47,213 bases of DNA from a bacterium (GTDB taxonomy: Bacteria; Gemmatimonadota; Gemmatimonadetes; Longimicrobiales; RSA9), in contig QGVH01000029.1 of NCBI GenBank assembly GCA_003242735.1, forward strand, positions 1-47,213, in the 5' to 3' direction. Every line of letters begins with the position of its first letter. Position 1 is the stretch's first letter. Positions 19,455 through 27,841 of this stretch are shown piece by piece. A program made the translations under genes and the position numbers. The notes beneath the pieces are model-generated. The model was not told the origin of the DNA. It made no database searches and saw only the letters and a list, made by a program, of their open reading frames with translations.

Positions 19455-20197
19455 GGCGCAACCTCCAGATCGATCACCTGGCCGAAGCCGGCAAGGAACG
19501 AAGAGAGCACGGCGAAGCGGCCGGTGAACAGCAGGACACCGAGGATGATCAGGAATGCGCCCATCACACGCTGCAGGGGCAGCATCCACCGGCGCAACCA
19601 GCGCGTGCGTGTGAGGAAGGCGTTGAGAGCGACGGCCGCCACGAAGAACGGGACGCCCAGTCCCAGAGCGTAGGCGGCCAGCAGCATCATTCCGCGGGGC
19701 GCGGTCGCTTCCAGGCTGGCGTAGAGCAGGATCGACGCCAGCACAGGGCCGATGCACGGCGTCCAGCCGGCGCCGAACGCGAGGCCCGCCGCGATGGAGC
19801 CGAGCGCGCCGGCTGGCCGGGATGCGAGCTGGATGCGCCGTTCGCGCATGAGCGCGGAGACCCGCAGGACGCCGAGCAGGTAGAGCCCGAACAAGGCGAT
19901 GACCACGCCGCCGACCTGCTGCAGCAGCGGCAGCGCCCGGGTGACCGCGGCTCCGAGCGCGGAGGCCGATGCGCCGAGCGCGATGAACAGGACGGAGAAG
20001 CCCAGGATGAACAGCCCCGCGTTCAGCGCGGCGTGCCGGCGCGCCGCAGCCCCGCCGTGCGCGCGGAGCTCATCGAGCGTGAGCCCGGTCACGAACGAGA
20101 CGTAGCTCGGCACGATCGGCAGCACGCACGGCGAGAGGAACGAGACCAGCCCGGCAAGGAAGGCGAGGCCGAGCGAGACGGGGCTGGCGTCGGTCAT
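19451..20197 (-). CDS. ccdA: CcdA-type cytochrome c biogenesis/thiol-disulphide transmembrane protein
   Basis: A 248-residue integral membrane protein of the CcdA/DsbD core family. It carries reducing equivalents from cytoplasmic thioredoxin to exported thiol proteins. The two redox cysteines are in the classic contexts SFLSPCVLPIVPSYVSF (helix 1) and GAGWTPCIGPVLASIL (helix 4); about six helices are visible. ATGA overlaps on both sides (with the TlpA-like gene before it and the DsbA-like gene after it) show a compact three-gene redox operon. The likely clients are those two neighbours. Confidence 0.95.
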   Translation of the reverse strand: MTDASPVSLGLAFLAGLVSFLSPCVLPIVPSYVSFVTGLTLDELRAHGGAAARRHAALNAGLFILGFSVLFIALGASASALGAAVTRALPLLQQVGGVVIALFGLYLLGVLRVSALMRERRIQLASRPAGALGSIAAGLAFGAGWTPCIGPVLASILLYASLEATAPRGMMLLAAYALGLGVPFFVAAVALNAFLTRTRWLRRWMLPLQRVMGAFLIILGVLLFTGRFAVLSSFLAGFGQVIDLEVAP

Positions 20198-20757
20198 GGC
20201 GCCGCCTCCTCTGCATCTCGCTCGGCGAGCAGCCGCTCGACCGCGGGCACGAGCGCCGTCTCCAGGAAGACGCCCTTCACCGTGTGACGGATGCGGCCCG
20301 TCGCGTCGATCAGGAACGACGTGGGGAGCATGGTCCCGGCCCCGAAGGCGCGTGTCGCCTCGGCCGTCGCCATCGCGACAGGGTACGTGATCCCGCGCTC
20401 CTCGAGGAACTCTTCGACCACTCGCCTGCCGGCGCGGTCGACCGAGAGGCCGAGGATGGTGAAGCCCCGGTCCCGGTACGCTTCGTAGGTGCGCTGGAAC
20501 CCCGGCATCTCGTAGCGGCAGGGCGGGCACCACGTCGCCCAGAAATTCACCAGGACGACTTGCCCCCGGAGCTCACGGAGCGAGACCTGCTCGCCGCCCA
20601 GCGTCTCGACCCGAACGTCCGGGGCAGCCGTGCCACCCGCACCCACGCCGAGCGCGGCCGCGAACTGCGGCCAGATCCTGTAGCCGAGGAACCCCAGGAC
20701 GACGATCCAGAACCCCGCCTCCAGAGCGATCCTCGGCCAGCGTCGCTTCGCTGCCAT
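20194..20757 (-). CDS. TlpA/ResA-like membrane-anchored thioredoxin
   Basis: A 187-residue protein with an N-terminal anchor (LEAGFWIVVLGFLGYRIWPQF) and a thioredoxin domain carrying NFWATWCPPC (about residues 70-80) and cis-proline MLPTSFLID. The CPPC site and KGVFLETALV-type C-terminus fit the TlpA/ResA/CcmG group that keeps apocytochrome or other exported cysteines reduced. It is the first clear gene of the redox operon and overlaps ccdA. Confidence 0.94.
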   Translation of the reverse strand: MAAKRRWPRIALEAGFWIVVLGFLGYRIWPQFAAALGVGAGGTAAPDVRVETLGGEQVSLRELRGQVVLVNFWATWCPPCRYEMPGFQRTYEAYRDRGFTILGLSVDRAGRRVVEEFLEERGITYPVAMATAEATRAFGAGTMLPTSFLIDATGRIRHTVKGVFLETALVPAVERLLAERDAEEAAP

Positions 20758-20867
20758 GGTCCACTGCGTCCAGGTTCACGCCACAGCCGGCTTCCCATGA
20801 GCAGGCGCCGGCTCTCCATCTCGTGCTGCGAGCGTCGAGGCTGCGGTCCGGTGGACCGCTGGCGTGC

Positions 20868-21248
20868 TCAGGCGCGAGGAGGGTGGTACGGTGGGGGGGT
20901 CGCAATCCCCTTCGGCGCGACCTCGTCGTGCGGCATCGGGCCGTGGGACTCCGCAGCCAGCGGTCGCTCGGCCTCCGGGGCTGGCCGAACGAACACCAGC
21001 GTCGTGCACGGCAGCGACCCGGGTCCCGCTGGCCCGTCGGTCGAGCGGCCGCCAGGAGCGGGCTCCTCCGCCCCGGCTCCGCCGGGCAGCCCGGCAGCGG
21101 CGCCCGTCTCCAGCACCGCCACCGCCGCGCCCCGCGCCCGGACGCACTGCGCCCGGGCGGCCATCCCGGTCACGGCGAACTGGCCGAGGATCGTCACCAG
21201 CACAACCAGTGCGCGGCGCCAGCGTTGCCGAGCCGTGCGGTGGAGCAT
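20868..21248 (-). CDS. Small exported hypothetical protein (low support)
   Basis: A 126-residue open frame with a convincing hydrophobic signal-like segment (RRALVVLVTILGQFAVTGMAARAQC) and a proline/glycine/alanine-rich remainder with two cysteines. I do not recognise the family. It lies 110 bp upstream of the TlpA-like gene on the same strand. The ribosome binding site is weak, and the composition of the mature part is close to that of non-coding GC-rich frames, so it could be spurious. Confidence 0.35.
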   Translation of the reverse strand: MLHRTARQRWRRALVVLVTILGQFAVTGMAARAQCVRARGAAVAVLETGAAAGLPGGAGAEEPAPGGRSTDGPAGPGSLPCTTLVFVRPAPEAERPLAAESHGPMPHDEVAPKGIATPPPYHPPRA

Positions 21249-21418
21249 ACCACCGGAGGATACGCGGGTCAGCCGCCCCTGGTTCCCACAGCCCCGGCGG
21301 ATACACCGGCCACGGCCGGCCAGGGCACTCCGCTTGCGTCGCCCTCACGGCGGATCGGCGGCGCGCCTTGCGACAGGAACCGCGCGTCACGCCCCTCGAA
21401 GCGGCAAGGCACGGTGAG

Positions 21419-21936
21419 ATGCCGAGGCGCAACCCCGACGCGATACCCGCGCTGCCCGTCCGGCGCCACCCGGCGGGCCGCCGCCTCGCGTGCGCCCTCC
21501 GCCCCACACGCCTCGCCGCGCTCCTGCTCCGCGCGTCGCTCCGTGCGGCGCCGTTCGCGCAAGCGCAGGACCTGGGACACGAGCTCCTGGGCGAGGATCG
21601 ACGTCCTCGCCAACGCCTTCGGCGCGTCCCTCACACTCAAGCCCGAGAACGCTCCGTACCTGGGCTTCGCCTTCGGATTGCCGCTGGCCGACACCTCCGT
21701 GAACGCCAACGATCCGAGGATCGCGATCGATCGGTCCGGCTTCGCCGACGTTTTCGTGCAACCACTCAAGCTGGGCTGAAGGTTCCCGCGGGAGACCTCG
21801 TGACGTCATACGCGTTCTACGCCCCCACCGGCTGCTTCGACCCGCGGGGCCGAGCGGGCGTCGGCCGCGGCTTCTGGTCCCACCAGTCCGGCGAGGACTC
21901 GATGCGGACGGAGCTGCGCGTGAACTACCCTGCAGA
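21419..21936 (+). pseudogene. Relic of a MetA-pathway-type outer membrane protein
   Basis: Two frames together give the N-terminal part of a transporter/phenol-degradation MetA-like barrel protein: a signal peptide (RLAALLLRASLRAAPFAQAQ), then ARIDVLANAFGASL, LKPENAPYLGFAFGLPLADT, RSGFADVFVQPLKLG, and after a second frame change PAGDLVTSYAFYAPTG and HQSGEDSMRTELRVNY. Frame changes fall near 21593 and 21777. The C-terminal two thirds of the barrel are missing; the sequence stops where the antisense ABC-F relic begins. Non-functional. Confidence 0.65.
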
Positions 21937-22971
21937 CGCCGCCAGCTCCTGCTCCACCCCCTCCCACTCCCGCAGCAGAAGCTCGACCCGCTGGACCAGC
22001 GCCTCTCGCTCCCGCTGGAGCGCCTGCACCTGCTCGACCGGCGTCCACCCGTAGTACTCCGAATCGGCGAACGTCGCGTCGATCTCCGCGACGCGACGCT
22101 CCGCCGCCTCGATCTCGGCCAGCACGTCGTCCCGACGCCGCTCCAACTGGCGGAGCCGGTACGGGTTCACCTTCCGGCGGGCACTGGCCTCGCGCCCCTC
22201 GCGCCGACCCTCGGCGCGCCGACTGCCGCGCTCCTTCGCACTCGCTGCCCGCCGCGCCTCGAGCAGGACGGCATCCACGTCGAGGTGGTCATCGCCGCAC
22301 GCGTGCACGTACTCGTCGTAGGTGCCCGGGAAGTCCAGGATGCCCTGCGGCGTGATCTCCATGATGCGCGTCGCCAGCTCGCGCACGAACCACCGGTCGT
22401 GCGAGACCATGATCAGCGTGCCGTCGAACGCCTTCAGGCCCGCGACCAGGGCCTTGATGGACTCGATGTCCAGGTGGTTGGTCGGCTCGTCCAGCAGCAG
22501 CACGTCCGGCGAGCTCGCCAGCATCTGTGCCAGCAGCACCCGCAGCTTGAAGCCGCCGGACGACGTCGAGAGAGGCCGCCGGTGCACCTCGGCGGGGATG
22601 CCGAGCCCCTCGAGGATCTCCGCCGCCCGCGACTCCGCCGCGTAGCCGTCGAGGCGCTGGATGGTTTCCTCGAGCTGCGCGAACCGCTCGACGTCGAACT
22701 GCTCCCTCGGCCGGGCGAGGAGCTCCTCCTTCGCGACCAGCGCTTCCCCCAGCTCGCGGTGGCCCATCAGCGCGACGCTCAGGATCTCTTGATCTTCGTA
22801 CAGGAACTGGTCCTGGCGCAGCACGCCGAGCCGCACGGACCTCGGGATCGAGAACACGCCCTCATCGGGCTCGATGTCCCCGCTCAGGATGCGCAGCAGC
22901 GTCGTCTCGCCCGAGCCGTTCGCGCCGACCAGCCCGTAGCGCTCGGCACGCCGCAGGCCGCGCTCGCGCAC
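21925..22971 (-). pseudogene. ABC-F ATPase reduced to one chimeric nucleotide-binding domain
   Basis: ABC-F proteins are soluble translation or ribosome-protection ATPases with two ATP-binding domains (about 540 residues). Here about 349 codons remain. The first part (GVFSIPRSVRLGVLRQDQFLYED, EETIQRLDGYAAESRAAEIL) matches domain 1. After the shared Walker B block LLLDEPTNHLDIES, the sequence looks like the end of domain 2 (VSHDRWFVRELATRI, FPGTYDEYV) and the C-terminal coiled coil (EREALVQRVELLLREWE). This suggests an in-frame deletion between the two conserved blocks. Walker A reads GANGSGETT, with glutamate for the catalytic lysine, and the N-terminal strand is degenerate. GTG 22971 is only a possible start. 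Confidence 0.7.
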
Positions 22972-23078
22972 GGCCGGTTCAGACGCGAGTGCCTGGTGTC
23001 GAAACAGGCACAGCGGGACGGGCGCCAGCCGATACCCTGGCGCTCCGATCCCGCCGCCGCAGCGCTCCCAGCGCCGCC

Positions 23079-24053
23079 CTACCAGCCCAGCACGTACGCG
23101 AAGATCAGGGGCGCCACGATCGTCGCGTCCGACTCGATCATGAACTTCGGCGTGTCGACGTCCAGCTTGCCCCAGGTGATCTTCTCGTTGGGGACCGCGC
23201 CGGAGTAGGAGCCGTAGCTCGTGGTCGAATCGGAGATCTGACAGAAGTAGCCCCAACGCGGCACGTCCGAGATGCCGAGGTCCTGCTCGAGCATCGGGAC
23301 CACGCAGATCGCGAAGTCGCCCGCGATCCCGCCCCCGATCTGGAAGAAGCCGATCGAGGCGGTCTCCGCCGCGCGGGTGTACCACGAGGCCAGCTCGGCC
23401 ATGTACTCGACGCCGGTACGCACCGTGTGCGGGTTCCGGACCTTTCCCTGGATCACGAGACTCGCGTAGACGTTGCCCAGCGTCGAGTCCTCCCAGCCGG
23501 GAACGAAGATCGGCAGGTTGCGCTCGGCGGCGGCGAGGACCCAGGAGTCGGCGGGGTCGATCCGGTAGTGCTGCTCCAGCGCGCCGCGACGCAGGATCCG
23601 GTAGATGAACTCGTGCGGGAAGTATCGCTCACCCGCGCGATCCGCCTCGATCCAGTCCTCGATGATCACCGACTCCACGAGGCGCATCGCCTCCTCCTCG
23701 GGGATGCAGGTGTCGGTGACCCGGCTCAACCTGCGCTTGCGCAGCCGGAGCTCGTCTTCCGCGTCGAGGTTCCGCCAGTCCGGGATGCGCTCGTACTTGT
23801 CGTGGGCGACGAGGTTGAAGATGTCCTCCTCGAGGTTCGCGCCGGTGCACGAGATGGCGTGAACCTTGTCCTGCCGGATCATCTCGGCCAGCGAGATCCC
23901 GAGCTCGGCGGTGCTCATCGCGCCGGCCATCGAGACCAGCATCTTGCCGCCACGATCCAGGTGCCGACGCCACGCCTCCGCCGCCTCCACGAGTGTGCCC
24001 GCGTTGAAGTGGCGGAAGTGCCGCGTCATGAAGCGGGAGATCGTTCCGTCCAT
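23079..24053 (-). CDS. Deoxyhypusine synthase-like protein
   Basis: A 324-residue member of the deoxyhypusine synthase family. The eukaryotic and archaeal enzyme transfers the aminobutyl group of spermidine to eIF5A. Bacteria lack that target, and bacterial members are assigned to polyamine metabolism where studied. Visible features: NAD-site segments MLVSMAGAMSTAELG and SCTGANLEED, GFFQIGGGIAGDF, and the lysine in ITWGKLDVD equivalent to the enzyme-imine lysine (WGK). ATG 24053 has AAGGA upstream. It follows a frameshifted cyclase on the same strand. The substrate in this organism is unknown. Confidence 0.88.
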   Translation of the reverse strand: MDGTISRFMTRHFRHFNAGTLVEAAEAWRRHLDRGGKMLVSMAGAMSTAELGISLAEMIRQDKVHAISCTGANLEEDIFNLVAHDKYERIPDWRNLDAEDELRLRKRRLSRVTDTCIPEEEAMRLVESVIIEDWIEADRAGERYFPHEFIYRILRRGALEQHYRIDPADSWVLAAAERNLPIFVPGWEDSTLGNVYASLVIQGKVRNPHTVRTGVEYMAELASWYTRAAETASIGFFQIGGGIAGDFAICVVPMLEQDLGISDVPRWGYFCQISDSTTSYGSYSGAVPNEKITWGKLDVDTPKFMIESDATIVAPLIFAYVLGW

Positions 24054-24257
24054 CGTCCTTGCGTTGGAGGTCTCGATTGCTCTTCGATCGCCGGATGGTG
24101 GTCGGAGCGGCCCCGACTCCTGTGAGGGCCGTGGATCGAGCGCCGACCGCACGGGATGACGCGCTCGGCCTGGAAACTGCGATGATTCGCGATCCATCGC
24201 AACGTTTGGGCTCGATCGCGCCGTCGAGCCGCTGCCATCACCGATCGTGCGACGGCC

Positions 24258-24934
24258 TCACACTCGACGCTCGAGCCTCGCGTACGCACGCACCGGGAAA
24301 CAGCCCATCCCACGCACCTTGATCGGCACCGCCGAGAAGCGAAAGCCCTCCACCGGAAGCTGCTCCAACCCGCGCAGGTGCTCGACGATCGGGATGCCCG
24401 CGCGGAGCAGCGTCGTGTGGACGGGCCGGCGGCCGTCGGCCGTGTCATCGATGTTCAGCGAGTCGACGCCGACGAGCGCCGCGCCGCCGTCGCGGAGGTA
24501 CAGCGCCGCGTCTTCGGTCTCAGGAACGGATGCCCTTCGAAGTAGCGGCTCGTGCCCCAGTGACGCGCCCAGCCGGTGTGGACCAGCACCGCCTTGCCCC
24601 GCACGTCGAACGGCTCGAACGCCGCACGCGGGATCGCGCGGCCGTCCAGCTCCGTGACCCGCACGACGAGTCCCGGCAGCTCCGCGACCGCTTCCAGCTC
24701 CAGCTCCGCCAGGTCCTTTCCGTCCGCGAACCGGTGGAACGGGCTGTCCAGGTACGTGCCGGTGTTGCCCACCATCTCGATCCGGTCGATCTGGAACTCG
24801 GTGCCGTCGGCGTAGCGCTCCCGCGACGCTTCCCGGCTCAGGAAGTCGCAGACCACCGGCCCGGGAAGCCCGGGATACGTCGTCATTCCGGCTTCGATGA
24901 CGTGACTGAGGTCGATCAGCGTCCGCTCAGCCAT
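24258..24934 (-). pseudogene. Cyclase/kynurenine formamidase-like metal hydrolase, frameshifted
   Basis: From ATG 24934 the frame encodes the start of the cyclase family (LIDLSHVIEAGMTTYPGLPGP, GNTGTYLDSPFHRF, VLVHTGWARHWGT, EGHPFL). After a frame change near 24520 the next frame continues it naturally (EDAALYLRDGGAALVGVD, DDTADGRRPVHTTLL, GFRFSAVPIKVRGMGCFPVRAYARLE) to the stop at 24258. The combined product would be about 225 residues, close to the family length. The expected HxGTH-like metal motif is seen as GNTGTYLD, with asparagine or threonine where histidines are usual, so activity is doubtful even if the indel is an error. No homopolymer lies at the break. Confidence 0.75.
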
Positions 24935-25073
24935 GGCGATCCCGTCCCTCGTTGGGTGTTCCGTCGCCGTCGTGTCCCGGCCTGCCAAACCCTCGCCTTC
25001 GCCCTATGTTCCCGCGCCGCCCGCCGAGCCGCGCACCAGCGCTCGCGACCCGGCAGGCCAAGAGCAGTTCAGC

Positions 25074-25107
25074 TTGACACGATGGCAGGTAAACATTACA
25101 TCCTGCC
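25074..25107 (+). promoter_or_regulatory. modA promoter with overlapping dyad operator candidate
   Basis: TTGACA at 25074-25079 is followed after 17 bp by TACATC (25097-25102), which would place the transcription start within a few bases of the modA ATG at 25111. An inverted repeat GGCAGG (25084-25089) / CCTGCC (25102-25107) spans the spacer and -10 region, a good position for a repressor. No Shine-Dalgarno sequence is present, so the mRNA may be leaderless. Confidence 0.5.
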
Positions 25108-25110
25108 CCG

Positions 25111-25899
25111 ATGCTGCGAGCGCTCGTCTTGGCCGCGGTCGCGGCCGCGGCGTTGGCGTGCGGCCAGCCGGACGCGGACGCACCCGCGAGTCGGGGGGGC
25201 GATGGGGGCGCCGGGCCCGCCCTCCAGGGCAAGGTCCTGATCTCGGCGGCGGCGTCGTTGAGGGACGCGTTCTCCGAGATCGCGCTGGCGTTCGAAGCCG
25301 CCAACGCGGGCGTAGACGTGGTGCTGAACCTGGCCAGCAGCTCGTTGCTCCGGGCGCAGATCCTGGAGGGCGCGCCCGTGGACGTGTTCGCGTCCGCCGA
25401 CATCTCCAACATGGACGCCGTGGTGGCCGCCGGAGGTGTGGCCGGCGAGGCGCGGATCTTCGCGCGCAACCGGCTCCAGATCGCGGTGCCGAGGGGCAAC
25501 CCGGCCGGCGTCCGCGGACTGGGCGACTTCGCGCGCCCGGAGCTGCTCCTCGGCCTGTGCGCCCCGGAGGTCCCGTGCGGCGCGTTCGCGCGGCGCGCCC
25601 TGGCCCGGGCGGGCGTGGTCGCGTCGGTGGACACGTACGAGCCCGATGTGCGGGCGCTGCTCACCCGTGTCGAGCTCGGCGAGCTGGACGCGGGCGTCAC
25701 CTACGTCACGGACGTGATCGCGAGCCGCGGCCGCGTGGAAGGCATCGAGATCCCGGAGGAGCACAACGTCGTGGCCGAGTACCCGATCGCCGTCCTGGCC
25801 GGCGCGCCGAACCCTGGGGCGGCCGCGGCGTTCGTCGCGTTCGTGCTGTCGGACGAGGGACAGGCGATCCTCCGCAAACACGGCTTCGCTGCCCCGTGA
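25111..25899 (+). CDS. modA: Molybdate ABC transporter substrate-binding lipoprotein
   Basis: A 262-residue binding protein for molybdate (or tungstate). The signal peptide ends in a lipobox (AAALAC), so it is membrane-tethered. The ModA fold is evident from VLISAAASLRDAFSEIA (oxyanion-binding serine segment), NLASSSLLRAQILEGAPVDVFASAD, FARNRLQIAVPRGNP, and LDAGVTYVTDVIAS. Length is normal. It is the first gene of modABC, with a GTGA overlap to modB. Expression is probably controlled at the dyad upstream. Confidence 0.94.
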   Translation: MLRALVLAAVAAAALACGQPDADAPASRGGDGGAGPALQGKVLISAAASLRDAFSEIALAFEAANAGVDVVLNLASSSLLRAQILEGAPVDVFASADISNMDAVVAAGGVAGEARIFARNRLQIAVPRGNPAGVRGLGDFARPELLLGLCAPEVPCGAFARRALARAGVVASVDTYEPDVRALLTRVELGELDAGVTYVTDVIASRGRVEGIEIPEEHNVVAEYPIAVLAGAPNPGAAAAFVAFVLSDEGQAILRKHGFAAP

Positions 25900-26708
25900 G
25901 CGCACGCGTGTCGCGTAGGCGGCGGACTGCCGCGCGGCTCCCCGTCCTGCTCTGGCTCCCCGCCGGGTTGGGGCTCGCGCTGTTCCTGCTGCCCTTCGCG
26001 GGTCTGCTGGCGCGGACGCCCTGGCGGGACCTGCCCGTGCTCCTCACCAGCGACATCGTGACGGACGCGCTCCGGCTCTCGCTCATCGCCTCTCTGTCCG
26101 CGGCCGGCATCAGCCTGCTTCTCGGCGTGCCGCTGGCGTGGCTGCTGGCTCGCGCCGAGTTCCCGGGCCGATCGCTGGTCCGCGGCATGGTGACGCTACC
26201 TCTGGTGCTCCCGCCGGTGGTGGGCGGAGCGGCGCTGCTCTTCGCGTTCGGCCGGCGTGGCCTGGTGGGAGAGCCGCTGTACGAGGCGACGGGCCTGCTG
26301 CTGCCCTTCTCGACCTGGGGCGTGGTGGTGGCGACGACGTTCGTCGCCATGCCGTTCCTGGTCATCACGGTGGAGGGCGCTCTCCGCAACCTCGATCGGC
26401 GCTACGAGGGAGCCGCGGCCACGCTCGGCGCCGGCCGCTGGACCGTGATGCGACGCGTGACGCTGCCGATGATCGCGCCCTCACTGGTCGCGGGCACGGT
26501 CCTCACCTGGGCGCGGGCGCTGGGCGAGTTCGGCGCGACCATCACCTTCGCGGGCAACCTCCAGGGACGGACGCAGACGCTGCCGCTCGCGGTCTTCGTC
26601 GCGCTGGAGAGCGACCGGGATGCCGCCGTCGCCATCAGCCTGGTCATGGTGGTCGTCTCGCTGCTCGTGCTGATCGCGCTGCGCGACCGCTGGTGGAGGC
26701 CATTGTGA
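25896..26708 (+). CDS. modB: Molybdate ABC transporter permease
   Basis: A 270-residue permease with about five to six helices (LLWLPAGLGLALFLLPFAGLL, LSLIASLSAAGISLLLGVPLAW, MVTLPLVLPPVVGGAALLFAF, VVVATTFVAMPFLVITV) and the cytoplasmic EAA loop EGAAATLGAGRWTVMRRVTLPM that docks the ATPase. The segment ARALGEFGATITFAGN is characteristic of ModB. The start is GTG 25896, overlapping the modA stop; the stop overlaps the modC start. It forms the membrane channel for molybdate import. Confidence 0.95.
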   Translation: MSARVSRRRRTAARLPVLLWLPAGLGLALFLLPFAGLLARTPWRDLPVLLTSDIVTDALRLSLIASLSAAGISLLLGVPLAWLLARAEFPGRSLVRGMVTLPLVLPPVVGGAALLFAFGRRGLVGEPLYEATGLLLPFSTWGVVVATTFVAMPFLVITVEGALRNLDRRYEGAAATLGAGRWTVMRRVTLPMIAPSLVAGTVLTWARALGEFGATITFAGNLQGRTQTLPLAVFVALESDRDAAVAISLVMVVVSLLVLIALRDRWWRPL

Positions 26709-27817
26709 GCACCGCGGGTCTGGAAGCCGATTTCGCGGTCCGGCGGTCGGAGCGCTTCACGCTCCGCATCCGGCTGTCGGTCCTGCCGGGCCGGACGGTC
26801 GCGCTGCTCGGCCCCAACGGTGCGGGCAAGTCCACCGTGGTCGAGGCGATCGCGGGCCTGCTGCCGGTGGACGCCGGCCGCATCGAGCTGGCGGGTGTCC
26901 TCCTCGACTGCCCGGAGCGGGGCGTGTTCGTGCCGCCGGAACGGAGGCGTGTAGGCGTGGTCTTCCAGGACCTCCTCCTGTTCCCGCACCTCGCGGTGAT
27001 CGAGAACATCGCCTTCGGGCCGCGCAGCAGGGGCGTCGGGCGTAGAGCTGCGCTGGTCCGGGCGCGGCAGTGGATCGAACGCCTCGATCTCGGAGGTCTG
27101 GAGCACCGCAGGCCCCCCGAGCTGTCCGGCGGGCAGGCCCAGCGTGTCGCGCTCGCCCGCGCCCTCGCCGCTGACCCGCTCCTGCTGCTGCTCGACGAGC
27201 CGCTCGCCGCGCTCGACATCACGATGCGCACACGGCTGCGCAGGACGCTCGCGCAGCACCTCCAGCAGTTCGAGGGCCCGCGGCTCCTGATCACCCACGA
27301 TCCCACCGAGGCGTTCCTGCTCGCCGACGAGATCTGCATCATCGAAGCCGGCGAGATCACGCAGAGCGGCACCGTGGAGGACATCCTCCTGCGCCCCCGG
27401 ACCCCGTACGCCGCCGACCTCGCCGGGTGCAACCTGCTCGCCGGCAACGCATCGCGCGGCGAGGTCGCTGTCGGTACGCACGTGCTGCACATTGCGGACA
27501 CCGGGATCGAGGGCCCCGTGCTGCTCACGATCCGGCCCAACGCCGTCTCGGTGCACCGAACGCCGCCGGAAGGGAGCCCGCGCAACTGCTGGGAGACGAC
27601 GCTCGAACGTCTGGAGCCGCTGGGCTCACGCGTCCGGCTGCTCACCGGCCCGCCGCTCCCTCTCGCCGTCGAAGTGACACGGGAGGCGACGGACGAGCTC
27701 GGCCTCCATCAGGGGAGTCGCGTCTGGGTCGCCGTGAAGGCAACGGAGATCGGCGTCCAGCCGGACGACGCAGCGGCCCGCAACGCGCGGAAGCGGGAAG
27801 ACCAGCCATCGCTGTAA
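26705..27817 (+). CDS. modC: Molybdate ABC transporter ATP-binding protein
   Basis: A 370-residue ATPase. It has Walker A GPNGAGKST (about residue 37), Q-loop VVFQDLLLFPHLAV, signature ELSGGQAQRVALARALA, Walker B LLLLLDEPLAALD and H-loop LITHDPTEAFLLADE. After about residue 225 a C-terminal TOBE-like region follows (CNLLAGNASRGEVAVG, LLTIRPNAVSVHR, VWVAVKATEIGVQ), as in ModC/CysA/PotA-type proteins, where it can bind oxyanion and give feedback inhibition. GTG 26705 overlaps the modB stop (GTGA). Confidence 0.95.
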   Translation: MSTAGLEADFAVRRSERFTLRIRLSVLPGRTVALLGPNGAGKSTVVEAIAGLLPVDAGRIELAGVLLDCPERGVFVPPERRRVGVVFQDLLLFPHLAVIENIAFGPRSRGVGRRAALVRARQWIERLDLGGLEHRRPPELSGGQAQRVALARALAADPLLLLLDEPLAALDITMRTRLRRTLAQHLQQFEGPRLLITHDPTEAFLLADEICIIEAGEITQSGTVEDILLRPRTPYAADLAGCNLLAGNASRGEVAVGTHVLHIADTGIEGPVLLTIRPNAVSVHRTPPEGSPRNCWETTLERLEPLGSRVRLLTGPPLPLAVEVTREATDELGLHQGSRVWVAVKATEIGVQPDDAAARNARKREDQPSL

Positions 27818-27841
27818 CGACGGGGCTGTCGTGCGCATCGT

